Counted from the first letter of the stretch, positions 29,103 to 39,446 are shown. The stretch is 64,000 nucleotides of DNA from Bacillus sp. FJAT-42315 (GCF_002797375.1 NZ_KZ454941.1:1959523-2023522); one strand, 5' to 3'. The notes: generated by a model from the letters alone, not told the origin. Program-made: numbers and translations.

Positions 29103-31022
29103 ATGGAGAGATTTATCCAGTTTAATGATGAAATGGTTGAGTCCTTTTTATTCATGCAGTTATCTGATTTAGCAAAAACGTTAACGAAAAATCCAGAGAT
29201 GGAAGTAGAGTATGGACCGCATTCTTATGTTAATAAACAAGAAAATATCATCTACGTCAGTCATTTTTGGCATCATCGTTCAGCGGATGACACATGGAAT
29301 GGCTATCAATCTGATGTGTTCTTACGTGCCATCGGTCATTTTCGATATGTTGACGAATATGAGATTAAGACATTTGTTGATGGAGTAACGCAAACGAAGA
29401 TTCCTTCTTTTGCGAAGCAATTATTGGTGATTGCAGAAGATTTACGGATAGAGGAAAACATTAAATTAGAGCGACCAGGCACGAAGAAGGTATTTGCCGT
29501 AAGAAGAAGGATTTTGCGTCAATATTTTCAAACACAATTAAATGTAAATTTAGTAAAGAGCCTTCATACAGACGCTTTATTTAACTATTTATTTTTGTTA
29601 TTAAACGCAGAGGCACCGATCGAGCCGCCTTCGATGAATGAAGAATTAGATCGAGCGATGTCCTTTATTCAATCATCAGTACTTCGTTTTTTTGAAACAA
29701 CGTCGACGAAAGAAAACGTTCGAATTTGTGAACTACTGATAGAAGTATTAGATGAACTATTATCAAAAGATATGCTAAATGAATACGTTCATTTACCTGA
29801 TTCGACGAATTGGTTCAGTGGTGAAGAGGAAACGTTTCAAGATATGAAGAGACAAGACCCATTAGCGAATGATGATCAATTAGAGGAGAAGAAGACGGGT
29901 GAGGAAGAGGTCGCAGAGGAAGAGTTTCGTACGTGGCATCGGGAAACGAGCGAATTAGGCAAAAGCTTTTTGCAATTTGACCTCGATCAAGGTTCTAAAA
30001 CAGAAGTAATGGGAGAAGGCGCAAGAGAAGGTGAAGAAGGCGATCAAGCACTGGCGATGGTGCAAGGATCTGCAAAGAAAACGAGCAGAAATGACTTTAC
30101 AAACCTTCAAGCGGAACAACTGAAGAAAGAGGGCAATAAAGGCGGACATGAAGCAAAATACGGCAAAGAGAACCGTTTCGCTATGTCTATTTTTGATGTC
30201 ATTCATCCACCTCGCTATGAGCAAGTAAAAGATTATAAAGAAAAACAAGCTCGGATTGCTCCATTACGAAAGAAATTAACGAATATGATTGAACAAACAT
30301 TAGAGCACAAAAAAATTCGACCGCGAAGTGATCTTCAGGCGGGTCGTTTAAACAAAAAGCTGTTGCGTTTTTTCTTAGAAGAGCAGCCACGCTTATTTTA
30401 TAAAAAACAGGAGCCTTCTGTTGAAATTGATGCTGTGTTTACTTTACTCGTTGATTGTTCGGCTTCGATGCAAGATAAAATGGAAGAAACGAAGCTAGGG
30501 ATCGCTCTGTTTCATGAGGCGTTAAAGTCTGTGAAGGTTCCTCATGAAATCATTGGTTTTTGGGAAGATACGAATGACGCGACGGATACGTATCAACCGA
30601 ATCATTTTCAAACCGTCATTAATTATCACAACTCTTTACAAAAAAGAAGCGGGCCAGAAATTTTGCAGTTGCAACCAGAAGAAGATAATCGTGATGGCTT
30701 TGCGATACGAATTATAACGGAAAAGCTCCTTCAAAGGGGAGAGAAGCAAAAGTTTCTACTCGTCTTTTCAGATGGTGAACCAGCTGCTTATGATTATGAT
30801 CGTCAAGGAGTCATCGATACGCATGAGGCGGTATTGCTAGCTAGAAAGCAAGGGATTGAAGTGATCAATGTCTTTCTAGCGAATGGAGAGGTAGAGGAAG
30901 CTCAAAGAAAAACGATTCAAAATATATATGGAAAATACAGTATGTTTGTCTCAGCTATTGAAGAATTACCTGCTATTTTATTTCCGCTTTTGAAAAAATT
31001 ATTATATAAAAGTATGGGATAA
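29103..31022 (+). CDS. yojO: VWA-domain protein (YojO/NorD-like)
   Basis: A 639-aa partner of the MoxR ATPase. The C-terminal von Willebrand A domain (about 445-635) has an intact MIDAS motif DCSAS. The middle (about 250-340) is highly charged, rich in Glu and Lys and probably disordered. No membrane segment or signal peptide is seen, so it is cytoplasmic. B. subtilis YojO has nearly the same length. The ATG lies 9 bases after the yojN stop, behind GAGGAG. The client of the pair is unknown; the nos-type genes further along are too far away to be linked. Confidence 0.85.
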   Translation: MERFIQFNDEMVESFLFMQLSDLAKTLTKNPEMEVEYGPHSYVNKQENIIYVSHFWHHRSADDTWNGYQSDVFLRAIGHFRYVDEYEIKTFVDGVTQTKIPSFAKQLLVIAEDLRIEENIKLERPGTKKVFAVRRRILRQYFQTQLNVNLVKSLHTDALFNYLFLLLNAEAPIEPPSMNEELDRAMSFIQSSVLRFFETTSTKENVRICELLIEVLDELLSKDMLNEYVHLPDSTNWFSGEEETFQDMKRQDPLANDDQLEEKKTGEEEVAEEEFRTWHRETSELGKSFLQFDLDQGSKTEVMGEGAREGEEGDQALAMVQGSAKKTSRNDFTNLQAEQLKKEGNKGGHEAKYGKENRFAMSIFDVIHPPRYEQVKDYKEKQARIAPLRKKLTNMIEQTLEHKKIRPRSDLQAGRLNKKLLRFFLEEQPRLFYKKQEPSVEIDAVFTLLVDCSASMQDKMEETKLGIALFHEALKSVKVPHEIIGFWEDTNDATDTYQPNHFQTVINYHNSLQKRSGPEILQLQPEEDNRDGFAIRIITEKLLQRGEKQKFLLVFSDGEPAAYDYDRQGVIDTHEAVLLARKQGIEVINVFLANGEVEEAQRKTIQNIYGKYSMFVSAIEELPAILFPLLKKLLYKSMG

Positions 31023-31126
31023 AGGCGAAGGGAGTACCCACTTCCTCTTATTCCTTTTTTTCAGAATACATCAAATTTTTATCAACAAGATATTATCTTT
31101 AAATATGAAAGATTCTAAAAATTCAA

Positions 31127-31155
31127 TTGACATTTTTCGTCGAAGTGCGTAGAAT
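31127..31155 (+). promoter_or_regulatory. SigA-type promoter of brnQ
   Basis: TTGACA (31127-31132) and TAGAAT (31150-31155) are 17 bases apart. The leader of about 95 bases contains an imperfect hairpin (CAAATCAG at 31191 with CTGATTTG at 31220); no CodY-like box was clear. Confidence 0.7.
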
Positions 31156-31255
31156 ATTATTCGGAATTAACGTCAAATGAAAATGGATATCAAATCAGTG
31201 AAATATACTGATCAGATCATCTGATTTGTGGCTGGCAGTTTGAGAGGAGATCATA

Positions 31256-32551
31256 ATGAAGAAAAAAGATATATTGTTTACCGGGCTCATGCTTTTCGCT
31301 CTTTTCTTTGGGGCAGGGAATTTAATCTTCCCACCTTTTCTAGGAATGGAAGCAGGTAGCTCGTTTTGGCCCGCGATTATTGGATTTGTCATCACGGGAG
31401 TCAGCTTGCCGATTCTTGCGGTAGTGGCCATTTCTTTTACTAAAGGCGGGGTCGCTGCGATTGGAATCCGGGTACACCCACTATTTGGATTGATTTTCGC
31501 TATCATTGTTTATTTAGCGATTGGTCCGTTTTTCGGTATTCCCAGAGGGGCAAGTGTCGCGTATGAAATGGGGGTACAGCCATTTTTAGAAGCATCTAGC
31601 AAAGGGTCGCTTTTTGTTTTTATGACAGGTTTCTTTCTGTTGGTCTATTTATTTAGCTTAAATCCATCGAAACTAGTGGACCGTATCGGTCAATGGCTGA
31701 CGCCCGCTTTGTTGTTATCGATTGCGGCTCTATGTGTAGCGGCCTTTTTCAAATTTGATGCTCCGCTCACAGCACCGACAGAAAAATATGCGCAGTCACC
31801 ATTTATTACTGGCTTTATCGAAGGGTACTTGACGATGGACACGATTGCAGCGTTAGCGTTTGGTATCGTGGTCATTTCCGCCTTTGCTGAGCGAGGAGTC
31901 ACTGATCGAGGAAGTCTGGCCAAAGCAACGATTAGTGCGGGGATCATTGCAGGCGTTGGTTTAGCGACGGTATATATTTCGATCGGCTGGATTGGCACGA
32001 AAATGACGATGACAGGAGATTATGAGAATGGGGGAGCGCTTTTAACGGAGGCAGCCTACCTATTGTTCGGTGATGGAGGACAAGTGTTGCTCGGAACGAT
32101 TGTGGCTTTAGCTTGTTTAACGACTTGTATCGGTTTAACCTCTGCTTGTGCTCAATATTTCAACGAACGATGGCCAACAATTTCCTATAAAAACTTTGTG
32201 CGATTATTAATTATTATTAGTTTTGCCATTGCGAATTTAGGTCTCACACAAATCATTAAAATATCCGGTCCTGTGTTAATTATGATTTATCCATTTGCAA
32301 TCGTATTAGTACTTTTATCCTTTGTCACACGATTCGTTCATAACCCTAAAGGCTTGTATATCGGAGCGATCGCTACGACCGCCATCTTTAGTTTAAATGA
32401 TGGGTTAACAGCATTTGGAGCGCAAATAAGCGTCTTATATGAAGCGATTTCTTGGGTCCCATTCTTTTCATCGGGGCTAGGGTGGTTACTTCCTGCGATT
32501 ACTGGTGGAATGATAGGATGGATCATTAGCTATATTGGAGAAAGAAAATAA
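31256..32551 (+). CDS. brnQ: Branched-chain amino acid transporter BrnQ
   Basis: LIVCS-family sodium-coupled carrier for leucine, isoleucine and valine, 431 aa with about 12 membrane helices. The N-terminal FTGLMLFALFFGAGNLIFPP and later GIPRGASVAYEMGV are characteristic. It is a single gene between its own promoter and a two-way terminator. Confidence 0.9.
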   Translation: MKKKDILFTGLMLFALFFGAGNLIFPPFLGMEAGSSFWPAIIGFVITGVSLPILAVVAISFTKGGVAAIGIRVHPLFGLIFAIIVYLAIGPFFGIPRGASVAYEMGVQPFLEASSKGSLFVFMTGFFLLVYLFSLNPSKLVDRIGQWLTPALLLSIAALCVAAFFKFDAPLTAPTEKYAQSPFITGFIEGYLTMDTIAALAFGIVVISAFAERGVTDRGSLAKATISAGIIAGVGLATVYISIGWIGTKMTMTGDYENGGALLTEAAYLLFGDGGQVLLGTIVALACLTTCIGLTSACAQYFNERWPTISYKNFVRLLIIISFAIANLGLTQIIKISGPVLIMIYPFAIVLVLLSFVTRFVHNPKGLYIGAIATTAIFSLNDGLTAFGAQISVLYEAISWVPFFSSGLGWLLPAITGGMIGWIISYIGERK

Positions 32552-32579
32552 AAAAACGGTGGGCTACCCACCGTTTTTT
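32551..32579. terminator. Bidirectional terminator between brnQ and yaaN
   Basis: AAAAAACGGTGGG and CCCACCGTTTTTT flank a 3-base loop between two convergent genes. Confidence 0.9.
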
Positions 32580-32580
32580 A

Positions 32581-33765
32581 TTATTTTAAATGTAATAGTT
32601 TTTGTTTTAATTCATTTTCCATAGCGGATAGCTCTTGCTCAGCTTGCTGGCGTTTCGTTCGGCCTTCTTGCTGAATGCGCATCGTTTCTTCTAATGTAGA
32701 GATCAAGCTCGATTGCGTTTTCTTTAATGTTTCAATATCAACAAGCCCGCGTTCATTTTCTTTAGCTGTTTCGATCGTATTTGTTTTCAGCATTTCGGCA
32801 TTTTTTAATAATAAGTCATTGGTCGTTTGCGAGACTTGTTTTTGAGATTCCATTGCTTTCTTTTGTCGAACGAGCGTTAAGGCGATCGCGATTTGGTTTT
32901 TCCATAATGGAATCGCTGTTAAAATCGATGACTGGATTTTTTCAGCTAACGCTTGATTCATGTTTTGAATCATTCGAATTTGTGGAGCACTTTGGATCGT
33001 GATTTGACGGCTTAATTTCAAATCATGGAGACGCTTTTCTAAACGATCAGCAAATTGCACCATATCATTGACGTCTTGGTACGCCATTTGATCACCTGAT
33101 TGCTCTGCTTTTTGACGAAGAGCAGGGATTGTTTCGGTTTGCAACTCTTCTAATTTCAATTCTCCAGCAGCGATAAAAATATTAAGCGCTTGAAAATATT
33201 CTTTATTTTTCTCATATAGCTGTTCTAGCATGACGATGTCTTCAAGCAATAGCTGTTTCGAGTGGTCTAATTTAATGCTGATGCGGTCAATTTGACTGCC
33301 GACCTTTTGATATTTAGACAAAACTTCTTGAATGGAGCTGGACACGCGATTAAACAGTCGACTAAGCATATTTTTCTTTTCAGGCTGCAATTCATCCGGA
33401 TTGACTTCTTGTAGCCTTTTCATTAAGTCATTTAAAATATCGCCGACGCTGCCGATATCTTTTTGTTGGACATGATCGAGCATCGAATGTGAGAAACTCG
33501 ACAACTTTGTCTGAGCGGAAGTACCGTAGCTAATAATCGCTTGGTGATTTGTTGGATCAATTTGCTTCGCTAGTTCTTTCGCTTTTTGCTGATGCTCTTC
33601 AGGAAGTACATCAATCAGTTTCTTCTCCACTTGTGCATTTGTTGGCGTAGAAGAGACAGCAGGTTGAGTTAAGCTGTCACCGAATGGGCTTGAAAGCAGG
33701 TCGTCAAGTTCATTGACAGGATCTTTATAGATAGTAGGTTGTTTGTCATTTGCTTCGTTTGTCAT
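32581..33765 (-). CDS. yaaN: TelA-family protein YaaN
   Basis: A 394-aa soluble coiled-coil protein of the TelA (toxic anion resistance) family. It is almost all helical, with heptad-like Leu/Gln/Lys patterns ([11 protein letters not shown] at the start, [16 protein letters not shown] in the middle, [15 protein letters not shown] at the end). Members are linked to tellurite or lantibiotic tolerance and to envelope stress, but the mechanism is unclear. It follows xpaC after 2 bases, as xpaC-yaaN in B. subtilis. Confidence 0.85.
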   Translation of the reverse strand: MTNEANDKQPTIYKDPVNELDDLLSSPFGDSLTQPAVSSTPTNAQVEKKLIDVLPEEHQQKAKELAKQIDPTNHQAIISYGTSAQTKLSSFSHSMLDHVQQKDIGSVGDILNDLMKRLQEVNPDELQPEKKNMLSRLFNRVSSSIQEVLSKYQKVGSQIDRISIKLDHSKQLLLEDIVMLEQLYEKNKEYFQALNIFIAAGELKLEELQTETIPALRQKAEQSGDQMAYQDVNDMVQFADRLEKRLHDLKLSRQITIQSAPQIRMIQNMNQALAEKIQSSILTAIPLWKNQIAIALTLVRQKKAMESQKQVSQTTNDLLLKNAEMLKTNTIETAKENERGLVDIETLKKTQSSLISTLEETMRIQQEGRTKRQQAEQELSAMENELKQKLLHLK

Positions 33766-33767
33766 GA

Positions 33768-34427
33768 TTACAATCTCCTTTTGTCGTTAGGATCAATCAA
33801 ATTCTGTTTTTTTAATGAGTGCTTGGCTACATCAAGCTCGAAAGACAAGTGCTCAATATCTTTCGCTAGCACTTTATGCAAATCATTTTCTAATGTTTTC
33901 GTTAAATCGTCTAATGTTTCTTGTGTTTCAATCAATGATTGCTTGACGGATTCATTTTTAATTTTATGCCCATTTAAATGAGCGTATTTTTCAGATAATT
34001 CTACGACTGAATCAAGATGCGAGTAGAAGAAGGCTTCAGCTTCATAAAAGCGTTGCGGTTCCTTTTTCACGATCGAAAAAATTCGCCGAACTAGTCGATT
34101 CAGTTCAATCATCTGCTTAAAAGAGCTGATGCTTCGGACTTTAATAAAGCCTTTTTGCAATCGGCTTAACTTTTCGCGTGCATCTTTTAAGTTATCAAGG
34201 ATAAAATAATATTCTTTTCTAGCAAGTCCATATTTTTTATATAGACGGGCATCGGCTAAGCGTCCTAAGCTATAAAAGAGGGCAATCGCTAATATCAAGC
34301 TCGCAATACCAGCAATGAGGGGAGAAAAGCCCCACTGATTACTAGCAAGAATTCCTCCTCCTGTAGCGATAGGAATTGTCACCAATGCGCGCCATAGAAT
34401 AAAGCTGGCGTTTCTCATCTGATTCAC
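33768..34427 (-). CDS. xpaC: XpaC-type membrane protein
   Basis: A 219-aa protein with two N-terminal membrane helices (about 10-50, [13 protein letters not shown] and [19 protein letters not shown]), then a helical cytoplasmic region. It is annotated in relatives as 5-bromo-4-chloroindolyl phosphate hydrolysis protein, a name from an old screening phenotype; a true hydrolase activity is doubtful. It forms an operon with yaaN and probably anchors or works with it. Confidence 0.8.
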   Translation of the reverse strand: MNQMRNASFILWRALVTIPIATGGGILASNQWGFSPLIAGIASLILAIALFYSLGRLADARLYKKYGLARKEYYFILDNLKDAREKLSRLQKGFIKVRSISSFKQMIELNRLVRRIFSIVKKEPQRFYEAEAFFYSHLDSVVELSEKYAHLNGHKIKNESVKQSLIETQETLDDLTKTLENDLHKVLAKDIEHLSFELDVAKHSLKKQNLIDPNDKRRL

Positions 34428-34538
34428 TCCATTTAGGATTTTACTTGTTCTACGTAAGAATAGTTAAAAAAGTTTCATTTTGTCACATTTTTTCTCTCTC
34501 TTTACTTTAAAGCGAATAGGACATATATGCAAATGAAA

Positions 34539-34562
34539 AGCAGAAACCATAAGGCTTCTGCT
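34539..34562 (-). terminator. Terminator of the HemAT-like gene
   Basis: AGCAGAA and TTCTGCT form a short stem, followed on the minus strand by TTTTC. Moderate strength. Confidence 0.5.
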
Positions 34563-34568
34563 CATTCA

Positions 34569-36284
34569 TTATCTTGGGGGCAAAGAAGATAAAATATCAT
34601 CAATATACCGAACAACTTGTTCAGAGGATTCTTCTAATCGCACTAACGCTTCTTCTGCCTGTTGCAGTTGATGTTCTCTGAAGGAAATGGCTGCTTCTTT
34701 CGCTTGTTCATGCACCATTTTATGGACAGATTCTAGCTTTCTATAGCTATCAAATTGGCTAAAGCGCTGTTTGGTTTGTGGTTCGTAGTACCATTTTCCA
34801 AGTCGACAGTCCATATGAGAAGAAATGTCTTGAGGATTAATATCCTCTAAGCCGAGAAACATATTGTAAATTCTCCATTTCCAAATGTAATGATCGGTTT
34901 TTGATAACATTAGTAAAGCTTTGGTTGATAAAACAATGGTGTTTTTTTCAATCACGTTTAAACGGAAGGCATTTATTTGCTTTCCAAGTCCGTGGATCGC
35001 AGCACCAGTATCGTCTCCTAAAGAGCCTATTTTATCCGTTAGAATAGCGATCTGTTGCATTTGCTGGGCCATTTCGTCCATGGTAGCTGCTTGTTCCTCA
35101 GTTACGGCTGCTGTACTATTAATGTCTTCGTTAATCTCACTAATTGTTTCCACAATTTCTGTTAACAATGGTAAGGAATCTTTCGCTTCAGACACTGCTT
35201 TTTTAATGACGGAAGCTGTGTCGCCGATAGAAACGGAAACATCTTGTGAAAATGATTTTAAATTTGTGACGTTTTCATTGACCTTTTGCAAAGATTGAAC
35301 CGTGTTTTCTGCTAGTTTACGTACTTCTTGAGCAACGATTGCAAAGCCTTTTCCATGCTCTCCTGCACGGGCTGCTTCAATTGATGCGTTGAGAGCGAGT
35401 AAATTAGTTTGATCGGCAATGTCATTAATTAATTGAACAACACTTTCGATTGTCGATACGTATGACTGCAACCGAGAAAACTTATCTACGATTTCTGAAA
35501 ATGTCGTTTCTGTGTTGAAAATTTCATCTAAAGCGTCAGAAATAACTTGATGGCTATAGTTGGTTCTATCAACTAAAACACCTGTTTTTTCGGACACAGT
35601 AGAGGCGGACTCAGCGACCGCATTAATCGACGCTCTCATTTCATCGGTTGCAACAGTAGACGTTTGCACTTGCACATTTTGGTCATCGAGCAGCTGGACT
35701 AAATCTTTAATAAACATAATTTTTGTTGTTTCATCCATCAATTGGCCAATCTCTTGGATCACTTGCTCCATCATTTCTTCTGAAAAACATTCAGTGAGCA
35801 ATTCTTGGTCAATATTGATCGCTCTTTGGACGGATTGCATATATGCAATACCATTAGATGGTTTTAGCCCAAGAAAGTGAAGTGTATTAGTGATCACATA
35901 AAAATTAAACTGATTAAACATCACAATTAATTTACCTAAATTGTAATGGCTATTTCTTAGTAAATAGAAAAAGGATAATACACTTGTTACATAGGTAGTA
36001 TCACGCTTGTTCGTGAAGAAACAACGAATATAGTTGACGATTTCCTGCTGCGGGATATCTTTTGAATGTGGTTCACGACATTTGGAAAGATATGTTTGAA
36101 ATAACTCTAACATCTCTGTTTCTAAAGGAGCTAATTTTTCATATATTTCTTCAATTCTAGTGAAATCTGCTTCATTGAAATGATTGTAATCCAGTGTGTT
36201 TTGGAAACGACCTTGTATAGTGGAATCCGTTCCAAACTGAGTGAGAATAGAAGTGGTGGCTCTTGGTCTCATCTTTTTTAGCAT
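34569..36284 (-). CDS. Soluble chemoreceptor with globin-type sensor and CZB tail (HemAT-like)
   Basis: 571 aa without membrane segments. Residues 1-190 resemble the protoglobin sensor of HemAT, with a candidate haem-ligand histidine in [12 protein letters not shown]. About 210-450 is the methyl-accepting coiled coil with the signalling tip [29 protein letters not shown]. The last 120 residues carry the zinc-binding CZB pattern: [24 protein letters not shown] and [10 protein letters not shown]. HemAT senses oxygen and signals to CheA; B. subtilis HemAT (432 aa) has no CZB tail. The start at 36284 follows AGGAGGG with a 6-base spacer. Single gene. Confidence 0.8.
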   Translation of the reverse strand: MLKKMRPRATTSILTQFGTDSTIQGRFQNTLDYNHFNEADFTRIEEIYEKLAPLETEMLELFQTYLSKCREPHSKDIPQQEIVNYIRCFFTNKRDTTYVTSVLSFFYLLRNSHYNLGKLIVMFNQFNFYVITNTLHFLGLKPSNGIAYMQSVQRAINIDQELLTECFSEEMMEQVIQEIGQLMDETTKIMFIKDLVQLLDDQNVQVQTSTVATDEMRASINAVAESASTVSEKTGVLVDRTNYSHQVISDALDEIFNTETTFSEIVDKFSRLQSYVSTIESVVQLINDIADQTNLLALNASIEAARAGEHGKGFAIVAQEVRKLAENTVQSLQKVNENVTNLKSFSQDVSVSIGDTASVIKKAVSEAKDSLPLLTEIVETISEINEDINSTAAVTEEQAATMDEMAQQMQQIAILTDKIGSLGDDTGAAIHGLGKQINAFRLNVIEKNTIVLSTKALLMLSKTDHYIWKWRIYNMFLGLEDINPQDISSHMDCRLGKWYYEPQTKQRFSQFDSYRKLESVHKMVHEQAKEAAISFREHQLQQAEEALVRLEESSEQVVRYIDDILSSLPPR

Positions 36285-36466
36285 AAAATACCCTCCTAAA
36301 ACCAATAAATGGATAAAACGACATACTAACATATTATAATAAGTAAAAAAGTCTTATTGAAGGTAATTGTACTAAAAGAAGCGCAAAAGACAAGACCTCT
36401 ATTGTAAAAATTCAAATAAAATAAGAGGTTTTTAAATAATATTTAAAAGGGGGCTGGTAAATAGAA

Positions 36467-36499
36467 AAAAATAGGGAGCCAAGATAGCTCCCTATTTTT
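36467..36499 (-). terminator. Terminator of the yidC-type gene
   Basis: AAAAATAGGGAGC and GCTCCCTATTTTT pair around a 7-base loop just behind the stop codon. Confidence 0.85.
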
Positions 36500-37259
36500 A
36501 TTCATTACTTTCTTTTACTGGATGTGTAGAATACCACTTTTTACCTAACCATGTTTGTCCGATGAGGAATAGTCCACTCACTGCCCAATAAAGTGGTAGG
36601 GCGGCAGGGGTAGAGAAAGAGAAGACTAAGATCATGATCGGTGATAGCATACCAACTATCTTCATTTGCTGTTTCTGTTGTTCAGGTACATTGATCATAG
36701 ACACTCGGAATTGAAAGAAATACATCACTCCAGCAATTAATGCCATAGCGATATCCGGTTGGCCTAATTTAAACCATAAGAAATTAGCGGTTTGAATATC
36801 TTCTGAAATGCGGATCGCATAGTATAGCCCCATCCAGATCGGCATTTGTATGAAGATCGGTAAGCAACCCATCGCAAATGGATTAATGTTATGCTGTTGA
36901 TACAGTTGCATCATTTCTTGCTGAACTTTTCGCTGTTCCTCTGGAGTTTTTGCTTCTTTCAATCGTTTTTGGATATTTTCCATTTCGGGTTTAACGACTT
37001 CCATCTTGTCTCTCATAATTTGTTGCTTTTTCATTGAATTCATCATGAGTGGTAACAAAATTAAACGTACAGCTAAAGTAATCACAATAATAGCGAATCC
37101 ATAGTTACCTAAAAATTGACCTAGCGTATGAATGAGCTGTACAAAAGGGTTGACTAAATAATCATGAAAAAAGTGCCCTTCTTGTTCAGCGCTTTGGCAG
37201 CCTGATAAAACAAACACCACGGCGACCATTAAAGAAATGAAAATAGATGATTTTTTCAA
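36498..37259 (-). CDS. yidC: Membrane protein insertase YidC/OxaA type (lipoprotein)
   Basis: 253 aa. The start is TTG at 37259 behind AGGAGG (7-base spacer); the open frame further up has no ribosome site. A lipoprotein signal ends in LSGC (about residues 19-22). Five membrane helices follow, with the hydrophilic-groove arginine in AVRLILLPLMM and the cytoplasmic coiled coil MRDKMEVVKPEMENIQKRLKEA. It inserts membrane proteins alone or with SecYEG. Compared with B. subtilis it could be SpoIIIJ (MisCA) or YqjG (MisCB); it stands alone, unlike spoIIIJ next to rnpA, so a secondary copy is more likely. No MifM-like arrest peptide is seen upstream. Confidence 0.85.
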   Translation of the reverse strand: MKKSSIFISLMVAVVFVLSGCQSAEQEGHFFHDYLVNPFVQLIHTLGQFLGNYGFAIIVITLAVRLILLPLMMNSMKKQQIMRDKMEVVKPEMENIQKRLKEAKTPEEQRKVQQEMMQLYQQHNINPFAMGCLPIFIQMPIWMGLYYAIRISEDIQTANFLWFKLGQPDIAMALIAGVMYFFQFRVSMINVPEQQKQQMKIVGMLSPIMILVFSFSTPAALPLYWAVSGLFLIGQTWLGKKWYSTHPVKESNE

Positions 37260-37390
37260 CGTAGTTCCTCCTATTTGCCATAACGACAAGCAAACTGCTT
37301 TTAAAGCTAAAAAAAGTATATCCTAAAACGTCGGTGAGTTCAAACATTCAAAATTCAAAAAATACTAGCTGTATAGGGTGATCCCACTGA

Positions 37391-37419
37391 TTGAAATTTC
37401 ACATTATTTTTTATATAAT
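37391..37419 (+). promoter_or_regulatory. SigA-type promoter of the GNAT gene
   Basis: TTGAAA (37391-37396) and TATAAT (37414-37419), 17 bases apart, 32 bases upstream of the start codon. Confidence 0.7.
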
Positions 37420-37451
37420 AGCCTAGAGTTTAACAGCGAGGAGAGAAGAAC

Positions 37452-38264
37452 ATGTCTCATACATACACAATTCGTTTATTTGAAACATATGAAGATTTTA
37501 AGAAGATGGCTGACCTTGAAAGGTTGATTTGGGGAATTGAGCCGATTCCAGAAAATCAGACGATGATTGCGCACAAAAATGGTGGGCTAGCACTAGGAGC
37601 ATTTGACGGCGATCAATTAATCGGGTTTAGTTACAGCTTTGCTGGTTTTCGCGAGGGCCATAGTTATTTATGCTCACATAACTTAGGAATTCATCCAGAC
37701 TATCAAAAGCAAGGAATAGGAGATGCGCTGAAAAAGGCTCAACGGCAAGAGGCAATCAAATTAGGTTATTCGTTAATTACTTGGACGTACGATCCATTAG
37801 AAAGCGTCAACGGCTATTTAAATTTATCTAAATTAAATGGAGTTTGTCGAACATATATTGAAGATTGCTACGGCGATATGCCAGACAGTTTTAGTGAAGG
37901 GATGCCGACAGATCGATTTATGATCGAATGGCATATTAAGGAAGATTATTTAGATCAGCCGAACGAATGGAGTGAGGAAGGAGCAAAAATGGCTGCTTCT
38001 TGGGGAGCGAATGAAGACGGCATCCTCTTCATTGATGAGTTAAATGTTCAATTAGAGGGAGAAAAATGGTTAGTACCTGTACCTAAAAACTTCCAAGAAA
38101 TTAGACAAACTAATTCACAAGTCGCTCTGCAGTGGAAGAAGACGTATCGCAAGCTATTTAACCAATTATTTGATGCAGGATATGTAGCGGTTAAACTGAT
38201 TAGAACAAAAGAAGAGCATGTTAACTATTATTTATTAGTGAAGCAAGAACAACTGCCATTTTAA
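37452..38264 (+). CDS. GNAT-family acetyltransferase (COG3375-like)
   Basis: 270 aa. The N-terminal half is a GNAT fold with the acetyl-CoA loop HPDYQKQGIGDALKKAQ (Q/R-x-x-G-x-G/A type). The C-terminal half (LNVQLEGEKWLVPVPKNF) is not catalytic-looking and is shared by a family of conserved GNAT proteins of unknown substrate. RBS GAGGAGAG, single gene with its own promoter and terminator. The substrate cannot be told. Confidence 0.75.
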   Translation: MSHTYTIRLFETYEDFKKMADLERLIWGIEPIPENQTMIAHKNGGLALGAFDGDQLIGFSYSFAGFREGHSYLCSHNLGIHPDYQKQGIGDALKKAQRQEAIKLGYSLITWTYDPLESVNGYLNLSKLNGVCRTYIEDCYGDMPDSFSEGMPTDRFMIEWHIKEDYLDQPNEWSEEGAKMAASWGANEDGILFIDELNVQLEGEKWLVPVPKNFQEIRQTNSQVALQWKKTYRKLFNQLFDAGYVAVKLIRTKEEHVNYYLLVKQEQLPF

Positions 38265-38282
38265 TCGTATAGACATAGAGTT

Positions 38283-38316
38283 AAAGAGGTCATTTCCATA
38301 GAGAGAGGCCTCTTTT
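38283..38316 (+). terminator. Terminator after the GNAT gene
   Basis: AAAGAGGTC with GGCCTCTTT (one G-U pair) followed by T-rich sequence. Confidence 0.65.
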
Positions 38317-38336
38317 TCATGCAAAAAACGCAATTG

Positions 38337-38388
38337 AGTAAACTTTAATTAAAAATAAGTTGACTAAAAACCCTTTCTTCTTTTATCT
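38337..38388 (+). promoter_or_regulatory. bioB promoter with BirA-like operator
   Basis: AGTAAAC (38337-38343) and GTTGACT (38359-38365) form an inverted repeat (6 of 7 matching) with a 15-base spacer, the spacing of BirA operators in Bacilli. The right arm overlaps the -35 box TTGACT (38360-38365); TTATCT at 38383-38388 is the -10 after 17 bases. Binding of BirA with biotinyl-AMP here would block transcription. The site is degenerate, so this is tentative. Confidence 0.45.
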
Positions 38389-38441
38389 TAAGTATAGAAG
38401 TATTGATAAAGTATGGAAAAAAGAGAAGGGGGAGTTATACA

Positions 38442-39440
38442 ATGAAAAAGTGGGATGAATTAGCAGATGTAGTTCTTGAGGGGCATGAAATTGGAGATGC
38501 GGAAGCACTTTCGATTTTAAATTGTCCAGATGATGAGTTGCTTGCCTTACTAAATGCAACGTATAAAATTCGTCATCATTACTACGGCAACAAAGTGAAG
38601 TTAAATATGATCATCAATACGAAGTCTGGCATCTGTCCCGAAAACTGTGGCTATTGTTCTCAGTCTACTCGTTCATCGGCACCGATCGAAAAATATCGCA
38701 TGATGGATAGGGACTCCATTGTTCAAGGGGCAAAGCAAGCCCATGATTTACGTGCTGGCACGTATTGTATTGTTGCTAGTGGCCGAGGACCAAGTGAGAA
38801 AGAACTAGAAAATGTAACTGAAGCAGTAAAAGAAATTAAAGATAAGTATCAATTGAAAATTTGTGCTTGCCTTGGATTATTAAAGCCAGGTCAAGCGGAA
38901 AAGCTAAAAGAAGCTGGTGTTGATCGTTACAACCATAACATTAATACGTCAGCTGATCATCATGAGCAAATTACGACGACTCATACATACGATGATCGCG
39001 TAGCTACGATTGAAAAGGTGAAAGATCAAGGTATTTCCCCATGCTCAGGTGTAATTGTTGGAATGAGAGAGACGAAAGAAGATGTCGTGACGATGGCGCG
39101 TAGTTTAAAAGTATTGGATGCGGATTCAATCCCTGTAAATTTCTTGCATGCGATTGACGGCACGCCTCTTGAAGGAACCGATGAACTCAATCCACGCTAT
39201 TGTTTAAAAGTGCTTTGTTTATTCCGCTTTATTAATCCAACAAAAGAAATCCGCATTTCTGGAGGACGTGAAGTAAACTTAGGCTCCTTACAACCGCTTG
39301 GCTTATACGCAGCGAACTCCATTTTTGTCGGCGATTATTTAACAACAGCTGGTCAGGAAACAACAGCTGACCATCAAATGATCGAAGAAATGGGATTTGA
39401 AGTAGAGTTTGCTGACGAAAAACAAGAACAATTAATATAA
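38442..39440 (+). CDS. bioB: Biotin synthase
   Basis: Radical SAM enzyme that inserts sulfur into dethiobiotin. The [4Fe-4S] cysteines are Cys65, Cys69 and Cys72 (CPENCGYC); the second-cluster residues are in the later Cys-containing strands (ICACLG, RISGGREVNLG). AAGGGGGAG precedes the ATG at 38442; the frame upstream is open for 13 codons without a ribosome site. This gives 332 aa. No other biotin gene is nearby, so the pathway is split or the strain imports dethiobiotin (inference). Confidence 0.93.
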   Translation: MKKWDELADVVLEGHEIGDAEALSILNCPDDELLALLNATYKIRHHYYGNKVKLNMIINTKSGICPENCGYCSQSTRSSAPIEKYRMMDRDSIVQGAKQAHDLRAGTYCIVASGRGPSEKELENVTEAVKEIKDKYQLKICACLGLLKPGQAEKLKEAGVDRYNHNINTSADHHEQITTTHTYDDRVATIEKVKDQGISPCSGVIVGMRETKEDVVTMARSLKVLDADSIPVNFLHAIDGTPLEGTDELNPRYCLKVLCLFRFINPTKEIRISGGREVNLGSLQPLGLYAANSIFVGDYLTTAGQETTADHQMIEEMGFEVEFADEKQEQLI

Positions 39441-39446
39441 GAAACG

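Noticed and set aside
31191..31227. Inverted repeat in the brnQ leader as a riboswitch or T-box
   Set aside because: No T-box motif, no specifier and no terminator follow it; it is too short for a known riboswitch class.
37260..37450. MifM-like arrest peptide controlling the yidC-type gene
   Set aside because: No reading frame with a ribosome site precedes the gene on the minus strand in this short gap.
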